64,000 bases of DNA, from positions 223,501 to 287,500 of the forward strand of contig JAXIVH010000171.1 of assembly GCA_036785325.1 (NCBI GenBank), written 5' to 3'. The position numbers and the translations under genes were made by a program. This document shows positions 54,616-63,322 of the stretch, in pieces. The notes below the pieces were generated by a model. The model made no database searches. It saw only the letters and a list, made by a program, of their open reading frames with translations, and was not told the DNA's origin. Numbering within the stretch: the first letter of the stretch is position 1; the number at the start of each line of letters is the position of its first letter. Origin of the DNA: Urophycis tenuis (lineage: Eukaryota > Chordata > Actinopteri > Gadiformes > Phycidae).

Positions 54616-55011
54616 TCAATCTTCCCCCTCCTCCTCGTCATCTGCAAAGTATCCCTCCTCGTCCCCCTCCTTGGCCGGGGGTAGCTGAAGGGGAGCAAGC
54701 TGGGTAGCGGGCTGGGGAGCAGGAAGGGGTGCGGGCTGGGGAGCGGGCTGGGGAGCGGGCTGGGGAGCGGGGGCCTCCTCCCCCTCCGACAACGAAAAGA
54801 AGTCGTCATCCTTTAATAAAACATTGTATGTATTGTATTGTACATATGTATCTGCTATCACCTTCAGCACCTGGTCGTGGCACCAAAGATAGCGCCCCTC
54901 GCCCAGGGCTTTCGGGCAACAGCTTAGGATGTGCTCCAGTGATCCTCTCCTCTGACACAAAGGGCAAGCAGGTGTTTCTGCCAAGCCCCAACAAAACATT
55001 CTGAATGGCAA
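54616..55011 (-). pseudogene. HERO-like LINE zinc-knuckle scrap fused to a PA/PQ-rich acidic tail
   Basis: The 131-codon frame begins with FCWGLAETPACPLCQRRG, SLEHILSCCPKALGEGR and QVLKVIADT, nearly identical to residues ~858-907 of the LINE at 58502-61762. It then departs into DDDFFSLSEGEE, a repeated APQP tract and DEEGYFADDEEEGED. The second half is not part of the LINE and I do not recognise it. It is a chimaeric remnant. Confidence 0.6.
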
Positions 55012-55189
55012 GTTACATAGCTTGCAAAGTCATGTAAAGTTTCACAACCGATACGAAACGTAAAGACAAAAGCACATCACGCAAGCCTTGGGGCTGAGAG
55101 AAGCAAGTGTAAGCTGAAATCTGTCTCATAATACCATTGTGAATGAAATATTTTGGAACACCTTTTGAATTTTACATTAAAGGGGAGGT

Positions 55190-55850
55190 AAGATGATTTT
55201 TTTTTCAAATAAACAACATCATTTGGTAGAGAATAATTCTCAGATACCCCAAAAGTATTTTTTGATAGTTTTTTGTGGTTCGCACCTCTGTCCCGGGAGG
55301 ATAACCTTTTTTGAAGTGGCCATGCTTTGTCTCATGGTGTCTTCTAATGTTGTATTCTTTGCAAACGGCAACCGCCTCGTTGCAAATGAGACACGTAGGC
55401 TTGGCATTAATAAAAGCAGGCACAATAAACGCATACCTCTGCTTCCATTCTTCTTTCTAGGTCCTACATTCTGAATCAATTTTTCTTTTCAAGGCTTTCG
55501 ACAATGACATTTTGCATCGATAACAAGCAATGTTCAGCTATTCATTTACATGTCATCCAATTTGTATACATTAGTTATGGCAGGTTGCTAGGCAAGTCGC
55601 CTGTTTCATGAGAGACGGCGGGAGATGCAGCAGGCTGCATAAAAACAGCGCACATAAGCAAATAAACGTTTTTAATGGAATAAATGCATTTTAAAAGTTA
55701 AATGATGTTTATTTTAATATAATACAATAATTAATAATATAAATAGTAGGCCTATAACCAACCCCCCTCCCATTACAAAAGCTATGGCCCGCGATGCCAT
55801 TGTCCGAAAAAAATTGGCCCGGGTCCAAACTTAATTGCCGACCCCTGATC
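55190..55850 (-). mobile_element. hAT transposon 5' fragment with BED-type zinc finger
   Basis: On the minus strand the terminal CAGGGGTCGGCAATTAAG begins at 55849, a typical hAT inverted-repeat end. Downstream, from ~55509, the frame reads MSLSKALKRKIDSECR, an in-frame TAG, then KPTCLICNEAVAV and KEYNIRRHHETKHG. This is the BED-like zinc finger at the N-terminus of ZBED5/GTF2IRD2-related hAT transposases. The catalytic part is absent and the other terminus was not found. The stop codon makes it dead. Confidence 0.75.
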
Positions 55851-56141
55851 TAGGGAATATTCCAGTAACCTGGTCCGTGACCAGTGTCGCCACCTGGTGG
55901 TAGAGGCCTATATCTCGGGTAAATTAGCCTAAAGTGTTTTTTTGCCGTATAAAATCATAGGAAGGTCCTAACATTTTTTTAATGGTTTCAAAAAAATCTT
56001 AATAAACCTCCGCACAATCTCAAATTGTGACCTTTGCCATAGGATTATTAATTTAGGGTGAAATTGAAAACTTGGCATCTTGAATTCCAAAAATCAGGAC
56101 CGGGTTCAAAAACCAAAGTCTAGGCGGCTCGATATTCCTAA
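55851..56141 (+). repeat. Subtelomeric repeat B, direct copy
   Basis: It matches the reverse complement of 47752-48000, beginning at 'atctagggaatattccagt'. It ends at a TTAGGG-like tract (56142-56154) that leads into block A copy 3. Confidence 0.85.
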
Positions 56142-56336
56142 TAAGGGTTAGGGTTTGGTTCATTTTAAGTTATCTCGATGATCCCCCCCACCTCATCCAA
56201 CGACTGGGTAGTTGAATGGGGGATCAAAGGCAGCACGCCAATATCTAGACATCCGCAGCTCTCTTTTCCCATATTACTAAGAATGAAGTAAAATGAAATG
56301 GTTATCTGTCTTGTTGTGATATAACCGCTGATTTGA
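56142..56336 (-). repeat. Telomere-like junction and block A copy 3 (truncated)
   Basis: 'agggttagggtttggttcat' is followed by 'agttatctcgatgatcc' and ~170 bases of block A, cut at 'accgctgatttgag' by the repeated ORF segment beginning at 56337. Confidence 0.85.
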
Positions 56337-56648
56337 GGTCATAGCCCCGATACCCGGCCCCAGGACCCACGTCCCTCATAGGTGGTTGGGGTTGCGTGTC
56401 TCTGGTGTGTGATAGGGGGCGTTGGTCCCTCTGGTGTGGGTGTCGACGTCCCTCTCTGGATGGTGAGGCGGGGCGCCTGCTGGTAGGCCCCCTTGGTAGA
56501 CGACGGGGAGGGTCCGGTGGCAGTGGTGGACGCCGAGTCCTGGGTGGCGAGCGAGGGCGTCTCGTCACCGGAGGGGAGTAAACCCGCACGTACCTCTGCG
56601 GCGAGCGTGGTCTCTCCCTCCTCCTCCCAGGCGGACGTCCGTGCCACT
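56337..56648 (-). repeat. 312-bp direct repeat of retroelement ORF segment (distal copy)
   Basis: It is almost identical to 57331-57642 ('catagcccc...acccggccccaggac' to 'gtccgtgccac'), with a few substitutions and a small indel near 56433. It lies immediately beyond the SERF poly(A) tail, so the retrocopy is bracketed by two copies of this segment. Confidence 0.85.
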
Positions 56649-57178
56649 TTTTTTTTTCTCTTTTTTTTCTTTTTTTTCTTTTTTTTTTAACTAAAAAGGT
56701 TACACAATCAACATGTAAATGTGAACCGTTGTTCTATTGTTCTCTTGGAGCCTATACCACTGATCATCCCTGAACGAGACATGCGTTATCAGGGTTGGCT
56801 GGCCGTCTACTTGCTCAGACTTTTTATTTCACCAGAACAAAAAAGACAATTCCAATAAGCAACAAGCAATGTCAACTGCCACAGGAGGGGGTTGTAGGAT
56901 CGTTGATGGTTTAAGTCTAGAATATTCTCATACATGTCAGGAAGAAAAGTTGAACCGGGTGCTGTTCATGGGGGCGGGGGTTGGCATTACTTAGCCGGTT
57001 CAGTTCCCTTTGCACCGGTGTCGTTCGCTTTCCTCTGCTTCTGCTGCATTATCTCAGCATCCCTCTGCTTACGGGCCGCTGCAGACAGCCCATCTTCGGT
57101 CTTCTTTCCCTTGTTCTGCACACCAGACTTCTTGGCATTCTTCAGGCGTGCGAGCTCACGTTGGTTTCCTCTGGTCAT
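56649..57178 (-). pseudogene. SERF-family retrocopy with 3' UTR and poly(A) tail
   Basis: Codons at 57178-56987 read MTRGNQRELARLKNAKK, then DGLSAAARKQRDAEIMQQKQ and KGTEPAK. This is a complete 63-residue small EDRK-rich factor (SERF1/2 family, short basic proteins that modulate amyloid assembly). The 3' UTR is at 56986-56695, and an interrupted A-rich tail (T8-10 blocks on plus, 56649-56690) follows. There are no introns in the coding part. The frame is open and is also read through from the upstream ORF, giving a 299-codon fusion. It could be expressed from upstream, but there is no evidence of a promoter. Confidence 0.85.
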
Positions 57179-57781
57179 TTTTGTAGACGATGTCTTTTCT
57201 CTCGAATTGCAGATATTCTCACCCAAAGGGCCGATTGCTCCCTCCAAGCCGTACCAGTATTGGTTAGGGGGGTTGCCCCTCCAATAACGGAGGGGAGGTG
57301 CACGGTCCATCCGACCGTGAAACCCCCGGCGGTCATAGCCCCGGTACCCGGCCCCAGGACCCACGTCCCTCATAGGTGGTCGGGGTTGCGTGTCTCTGGT
57401 GTGTGATAGGGGGCGTTGGTCCCTCTCTTGTAGATGTCGACGTCCCTCTCTGGATGGTGAGGCGGGGCGCCTGCTGGTAGGCCCCCTGGGTGGACGACGG
57501 GGAGGGTCCGGTGGCAGTGGTGGACGCCGAGTCCTGGGTGGCGAGCGAGGGCGTCTCGTCACCGGAGGGGAGTAAACCCGCACGTACCTCTGCGGCGAGC
57601 GTGGTCTCTCCCTCCTCCTCCCAGGCGGACGTCCGTGCCACCGGGGTGATGGAGCTTGCCGATCATTGGACCTCGTGCGCGGCCTATCTAGGCCCGTAGG
57701 CGCATAGACGTATCCGTCCCAGGATGGCGAACGTGGGCGATAACGGCGCCTGCCGTATCTAACCAATGTCCACTCGGACAT
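57179..57781 (-). CDS. Arg/Pro-rich retroelement-like ORF fused in frame to SERF
   Basis: From MSEWTLVRYGRRRYRPRSP (57781) the frame is dominated by RPRSP, PPDPPRRPP and GRRHLQERDQ-type low-complexity sequence, then DVGPGAGYRGYDRRG and NQYWYGLEGAIGPLGENI. It enters SERF without a stop. The same segment is duplicated at 56337-56648, and such 'WT-V-RR-RRR' proteins recall repetitive nucleic-acid-binding ORFs of fish retroelements, possibly ORF1-like. The first 35 codons (from 57886) are probably untranslated. The family is uncertain. Confidence 0.45.
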
Positions 57782-58501
57782 TGTATTAGTGGAGAATATA
57801 TTATGTAAATCCCCAACGGTGTGTCTCCAAAAAAAAATAATAATAAAAAATAGGATCGACAGCCCACAGTCCCACCCCCTGTGCAACAGTAAGAATAACT
57901 TTTTTTTAATTGAAATATAATAATATAATAATACAGAAAGAAATGAGACACAGATAACAAGATAAGTAATAATTGAACAAGTTAACAGCGAATATATATA
58001 TATATATATATATATATAGAAAAAAAAAATATTTTTTTAATATAATGCGGTCATGTGATGAACGTCACAAACACGTTAAATAGACAAAAAATGTACATTA
58101 ATAGGGTTGAAAAACGTAAACAAAACTGTTATAAATAGAACTGATTATAGTGTTATTATAAGAATAAACATTAAATATAAAAGCAGAAATGAATAAATGA
58201 AAAAATTAACAAAGTCGTTCTGGAACAATCGCTGTCACAATGATGTCATTCACCAGCAATCAGTGAATGACATCATCGTCCAATTCACACACAAACAAAT
58301 AATATACATCACACCTATATATATATTTATTGTTATTGTTATTTACACTGATAAAAACCCAGGTTTAATATACACCCTCTGGTGCAACCTAGACACATCA
58401 TCAGTGATGTAACCTGAGGTCATAGGGTGTTTCGGGTCTCTCAACATCAGACACCCTCGCCCAGGCGACCCAGCCGGGGGTGATCAGACCCCGGCTTGTG
58501 T
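57782..58501 (-). other. AT-rich region and 3' UTR of the HERO-like LINE
   Basis: 58501 down to ~58390 is the 3' UTR, including 'ggtcatagggtgtttcggg' and 'acaccctcgcccaggcgac', which parallels block A (62545-62600). Below that come AT-rich sequence, a (TA)n run at ~57994-58017 and T-runs. The exact 3' end of the element was not determined. Confidence 0.5.
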
Positions 58502-61500
58502 CTAGGTAGCTTGTGTGGCCCACGGATCACCCCTCCTGATCCACAGCCATCTTGATGCCTTCTCAGCAGCATCAGTGATGTTCTTGATGGCTTTCTTGCT
58601 GTGCAGTCCCCTTATTCCCAACAACTTGAGGGCCCTGCAGAGTGACTGGCCTGCGAAACCTCGGCAACCAACCTCAATGGGACTACAACGAGTCTTCCAT
58701 CCGTTGCGCCGGCATTCGCCTGCCAGCTCCTCATACTTGGCCCTCTTCCTCTCAAATGCCTCCTCCATCCGGTCTTCCCAGGGCACAGTCAACTCCAGCA
58801 GTATCACCTGCCTTGTTGATTCTGACATAAGAACCAAGTCCGGCCTAAGTGTGGTCACTGCGATGGTCTCTGGGAATTTAAGCTGTTTCCCCAAGTCCAC
58901 CTTCAGCTGCCAGTCCCTAGCTGTTGTCAGGAGCCCCCCTGTTTGGCCTGGGCGTTGTTGAGGCTTCTCACCAGATTTAACAAAGGTGATTGAATGCCTA
59001 GCTGGCTGTTGCTGCTTGCTGAGTGAGATCCCCGAGCAGATGGTATCTGCTATCACCTTCAGCACCTGGTCGTGGCGCCAACGATAGCGCCCCTCGCCCA
59101 GGGCTTTCGGGCAACAGCTTAGGATGTGCTCCAGTGATCCTCTCCTCTGACACAAAGGGCAAGCAGGTGTTTCTGCCAGGCCCCAACAGAAGAGGTTGGA
59201 AGGGCTGGGGAGGACGTCGTAGACTGACTGGATCAAAAACTTTATACGGAATGGCTCTGCCTTCCAAAGCTCTGACCAAGAAATCTTCCTATCCAGTGTC
59301 TGCTCCCATCTAGTCCACGCCCCCTGTTGTCTCATCCCGACCATCTTGCTTGAGCGGGTCTCCTCCAGCCCTGCTCGAACCTCTTCCTGGATAAGCTGCC
59401 GCCTCTCCTTCCCCCGGGCCTTGTTGTACCGAGGCCCTGGGTTGCTCCCAAGCCCTGCCCGGCCTGTCGCCACTGTTCCCACCAGAACACCGTGGCGCAG
59501 CCGCGCCTCAGCTTGCTCGACCGTCTCCTGGGCTCTCCACTTCCGCCCAGTCCGCACTTCAATCCCCGCTAAGGAGACTTTGGTGTCACTCGAGTCTCTG
59601 TACAGCAGCACCTCTCTCGCACGGGTAACCATGAACTCCTCCGACAGACTACTGAAGGGAAGTCGCAGCTTGTTCTTATGCCCATACAAGGCTATGCTGC
59701 TGAGGCTTCTTGGTAGGCCCAACCACCTGCGAAGGAAGCTACTTACCTTACGCTCGAAGCCCTCAACGGTCGTTAGTGGGACATCGTAGACCAGTAGTGG
59801 CCAGAGGAGGCGTGGCAGGATGCCATGCTGATATATCCATGCTTTATACTTACCTGGCAGCCCTGACTTATCCACCGCCACTAGCCAGTTACCCAGTTCT
59901 CTGCTGGTCGCCTTGAGCGCTGCTTTGTCCCTCAGGGTGCCATCAAAGATCTTCCCCAGGCTCTTCACTGGCTCCTCTGAAACCGATGGAATCTGGACAC
60001 CTCCCAGCGAGAACCGGAACTTGTCTGTAACCTTCCCCTTCTTCACCACCAGGGAACGGGACTTAGCAGGCTTAAAGCCCATACGCGCCCAGTTAATGAG
60101 CCGCTCAAGGCCTTGGAGAACCCACCTACAACCTGGAACTGATGTTGTAGTAACTGTCAGGTCATCCATAAAAGCTCTGATGGGAGGCTGCCGCACACCT
60201 GACTTGGTGAGCGGTCCTCTGCACTCCACCTCCGCTGACTTAACAAGCATGTTCATGGCCAAGGCAAACAAAATCACTGAGACTGTACACCCAGTGATTA
60301 TGCCTTTCTCCAGCCGATGTGATGCTGATGTTACTGTCCCCGAGGTGACTCTCAAACTGAAAGAGTTGTAATAGTCCAGTATGAGGTCCCTGATCTTGCC
60401 TGGAACATGATGCCGGTCAAGCGAGGTCTCCACCAGTTTGTGGGGAATTGACCCGTAAGCATTAGACAGGTCAAGCCACAAAACTGCCAGGTCCCCATTG
60501 CCCTCCCGGGCCTCCCGGATGAGCTGAGTAACAACTCCCGTGTGCTCAATGCACCCTGGTACCCTTGGGACCCCCCCCTTCTGCACAGAGGTGTCGATGT
60601 ATGCATTCTTCAGGAAGAACTCTGTCATGCGCCGGGCAACAATGCTGAAGAACACCTTGCCCTCCACACTCAGGAGTGAGATGTTTCTAAACTGCTCGAT
60701 GGTGCGAGAGTTCTCTTCCTTCGGAATCCATACACCCTCTGCATGCCTCCACTGCTGAGCCACCTTCCCCCTCCTCCAGATGACCCTAAGGATCTTCCAG
60801 AGTCGCTGCACGAGCCTGGGGCACCTCTTGTAGACAACATATGGTACTCCACTGGGACCTGGAGCTGAGTTGGATCTAGCTGCTCTGACTATGTCCTCAA
60901 CTTCTCTCAGGGTTGGCTCCTTGGTATTAAATGCTGAAGTGGGTTCTGGTGGTGTAATCAGAAAGCTGCAGGGTCCAAGATCCTGCTCCCTTGCGCTGTC
61001 GCTGTAAGTTGCCCTGAGGTACTTGTCAACCTCTTCTTGAGAGCAGGCCAATTGTCCACCTCGCTTCTGCCCAAGGATCTTCTTGGTGAAGTTGAAAGGG
61101 CCTGAAATGAAGGCGGCACGCTTCTTGGCTCTCTCCTTCCCCCTCTTCCTGTGCCATTCAGCACGACGGAGTGTCGTGAGATTCCTCCTTACGATGTTGC
61201 GGAGCTCTGCTATACTTACCTTCTCTTCCTCTCTTGCCTGCTTGTACTGCCGTCCCAGCAGTCTAAGCTCTTGCCGCAGCTGGCTGATCTTCTTCTGCCG
61301 TCGGTTTGGCTCCCCTGCACCGCTGATCGGGTGGTGCTCCTTGGTGCCAAACCTTTCGGCGGCGATGCTGACAATCATTGCACTCATTGTGCGCAATTTC
61401 TGGTCAGCATCTCCCCTGGCTGTGGCTTCGAGAATCTGATCAACATCCGCATCGAACTGGCACCACTCCTTCACCATGTTGGCTGAAGGCCACTTAACCC

Positions 61501-61762
61501 GACGGTGTTCTGAATGCATGACTTGGGGTAGGGCTTGTGGGGCGTGGAGGGTCTGGGCACTGTGGGGTGACTCCGGGCCGGGCTCCTCCTGCGTCTCACC
61601 AGGCACTGGTCCTGTGCGTTGCACCACTTGCCTCCCAGTCAAGCATTTCATCTTGGTCTGGTGGATCTTAAGACCACGCGGGTTTTTGCAGACTTTACCA
61701 CATAAGCAAACTGCACTCATAGTCGTAATTCCGTTAGCTTGGGTCAAAACCTGTACGTCCAT
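58502..61762 (-). CDS. HERO-like non-LTR retrotransposon polyprotein, uninterrupted
   Basis: The single 1086-codon frame has an N-terminal CCHC finger (CLCGKVCKNPRGLKIHQTK, C21-C40) and reverse transcriptase blocks at ~290-560: SAPGPSGVPY, LWLDLSNAYGSIPHK (428-442), KGIITGCTVSV and the catalytic FMDD (531-534, in place of the usual YADD). Thumb-type sequence RRWLGLPRSL follows at ~680, then a zinc knuckle C868-PLC-x7-H879-x4-C884 and a restriction-like endonuclease with RPD (973-975) and ELTVPWEDR (~990). This order defines the RLE class (R2/R4/NeSL/HERO); details fit HERO-like fish elements. It nicks its target and copies its RNA there. Start could be the second Met (15). No stop or frameshift is present, so the copy may be competent. 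A scrap of a sister copy lies at 54840-55000. Confidence 0.9.
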   Translation of the reverse strand: MDVQVLTQANGITTMSAVCLCGKVCKNPRGLKIHQTKMKCLTGRQVVQRTGPVPGETQEEPGPESPHSAQTLHAPQALPQVMHSEHRRVKWPSANMVKEWCQFDADVDQILEATARGDADQKLRTMSAMIVSIAAERFGTKEHHPISGAGEPNRRQKKISQLRQELRLLGRQYKQAREEEKVSIAELRNIVRRNLTTLRRAEWHRKRGKERAKKRAAFISGPFNFTKKILGQKRGGQLACSQEEVDKYLRATYSDSAREQDLGPCSFLITPPEPTSAFNTKEPTLREVEDIVRAARSNSAPGPSGVPYVVYKRCPRLVQRLWKILRVIWRRGKVAQQWRHAEGVWIPKEENSRTIEQFRNISLLSVEGKVFFSIVARRMTEFFLKNAYIDTSVQKGGVPRVPGCIEHTGVVTQLIREAREGNGDLAVLWLDLSNAYGSIPHKLVETSLDRHHVPGKIRDLILDYYNSFSLRVTSGTVTSASHRLEKGIITGCTVSVILFALAMNMLVKSAEVECRGPLTKSGVRQPPIRAFMDDLTVTTTSVPGCRWVLQGLERLINWARMGFKPAKSRSLVVKKGKVTDKFRFSLGGVQIPSVSEEPVKSLGKIFDGTLRDKAALKATSRELGNWLVAVDKSGLPGKYKAWIYQHGILPRLLWPLLVYDVPLTTVEGFERKVSSFLRRWLGLPRSLSSIALYGHKNKLRLPFSSLSEEFMVTRAREVLLYRDSSDTKVSLAGIEVRTGRKWRAQETVEQAEARLRHGVLVGTVATGRAGLGSNPGPRYNKARGKERRQLIQEEVRAGLEETRSSKMVGMRQQGAWTRWEQTLDRKISWSELWKAEPFRIKFLIQSVYDVLPSPSNLFCWGLAETPACPLCQRRGSLEHILSCCPKALGEGRYRWRHDQVLKVIADTICSGISLSKQQQPARHSITFVKSGEKPQQRPGQTGGLLTTARDWQLKVDLGKQLKFPETIAVTTLRPDLVLMSESTRQVILLELTVPWEDRMEEAFERKRAKYEELAGECRRNGWKTRCSPIEVGCRGFAGQSLCRALKLLGIRGLHSKKAIKNITDAAEKASRWLWIRRGDPWATQAT

Positions 61763-62097
61763 CCTGTTGGGGTGCTCATCCTCCCCCCCTCTCGGGCACC
61801 CCCGGGGGTATAACTCTTTAGGGTTTTCCGTAGCTTATTGTGGTTGCTCCCTCACGGGAGCTGCAGTTTGGGGTGCTAGCCCTCACTGCCCCGGTTGCTG
61901 TCTTTCCAGCTGTCTGTCAGCTGTCAAAATATCCTAAATCTAACCTTGGATTGTGGTTTGTGATGTTGCTTGGGGTCCAGGTCAGGGTCATCCAAAGTAG
62001 GTCCAGCAGAGGTCAGAGGTCACTGTTGTGTTGGATTATGGTTAGGCTTGGGGAATGATACTATACTGAGGTTAGGTTGAGGTTTTTAGAAAGTAAA
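61763..62097 (-). other. 5' UTR/upstream region of the LINE
   Basis: This is GC-moderate sequence without frames of note, upstream of the ORF. It grades into 'gaggttaggttgagg' and then TTAGGG repeats at 62098. I cannot place the element's 5' end. Confidence 0.5.
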
Positions 62098-62161
62098 TGC
62101 TGGGCTGTGGGTTAGGGGTTAGGGGTTAGGGTTAGGGTTAGGGGTTAGGGTTAGGGTTAGG
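62098..62161 (+). repeat. Interstitial telomeric tract
   Basis: It contains ten or so TTAGGG/TTAGGGG units between the LINE 5' side and block A copy 4. Confidence 0.95.
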
Positions 62162-63322
62162 TTCGTTAGAGTTATCTCGATGACCCCCCCCACCTCATCC
62201 AACGACTCGGTAGTTGAATAGGGGATCAAAGGCAGTTGCACTCGCCAATATCTAGTCATCCGCAGCTCTCTTTTCCCATATTACCAAGAATGAAGTAAAA
62301 CGAAATGGTTATCTGTCTTGTTGTGATATAACCGCTGATTTTGAGATATAGACTTGTTTTTCCTTTTCCCAAAGGTTTTCTTTGTTCCAAGATGAAGGTC
62401 AATCTAGTTTGATTGAAGGTACTTCCAATGCATTGGTATATTTACTTATTTGAATAAAGACGAGTCACAGCTGGAGTGAGACTTTTCTTTTTTAGTATAA
62501 ACGTGCTATCGAAATATTAGGACACGTCATCAGTAGTGGACCCTGGGATCATAGGGTGTTTCTGGCCATTGTCACTATACACCCTCACCCAAGGGAGGCC
62601 CCCCCGAGAGTGATCAATTCTCAAGGTGTGTCGTTTCCGAAATGGAATTGGTATTGGGCTTAAGCTTTTTTAGGAGTGATCATTTGTTGAGGTAACGTCG
62701 AGGTAAGTAAAGGTAAGTAAAACACTTTTTAGGATACATTGTTTTGGTTATGGAGAGGAGGGGGCACATACTTACCCCCTGACCAGCACAAACCAGTTGT
62801 TAACACCGCTAGGTAGCCCTGGTTTGGCCAATCAGGGCCGGAGCTTGGTTATTGTCCTCTGTTGGGTCCAGATGAACTAGCAGAAAACTGGGGTCACGAA
62901 GGACCGAGGCCAGCCGTGACAAAGCACTGCCTCCACGGTCCCCCAATGCAGCTATCCTCAGCGATGGGTGTCCAGACCTAGGAAAGACCAAGACCAGCCC
63001 CGACCAGCGGTGCCTTCCCAGTCGGTCCCAGGGTAGGAAAGGCCAAGGCCAGCCGCGACTAAGCACTGCCTCCCTGGCCCCTCCAGGACCCCATGCCGAA
63101 CAGCCTGTTAATAACAATTCCTGTGCCCCATACACCGCGCGACTACAGAGATTGTGTAGGAAGTTGACCTTAGAGAAGACTCAATGGCTTACTTTCCTCA
63201 CCCAAAACAACAATTTCTTGGGGTAGTCTATTCTCGCCGTAGGTACTTCGGTAATGGGTTTTTTTGTGAAAAGTTTTCCGGATGAAATGCATGCTGGGTA
63301 ATTGTCTTCTTCCTCCATATGT
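62162..63322 (-). repeat. Block A copy 4, full length, terminal
   Basis: It runs from 'ttcgttagagttatctcgatg' to 'cttcctccatatgtcaagtg', flanked on both sides by TTAGGG repeats. It is collinear with 17605-18960. It shares ~75 bases (62519-62600) and a further short stretch ('gagtgatca', 'ggtgtgtcg') with the LINE 3' UTR at 58390-58500. There is no significant coding frame; the 108-codon minus frame is not gene-like. Confidence 0.88.

Noticed and set aside
57782..57886. N-terminal 35 codons of the 299-codon fusion as a signal or membrane segment
   Set aside because: The hydrophobic run comes from T-rich non-coding sequence. The protein-like part starts at the Met at 57781.
58515..61937. Numerous plus-strand ORFs up to 153 codons
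   Set aside because: They are antisense to the HERO-like LINE polyprotein.
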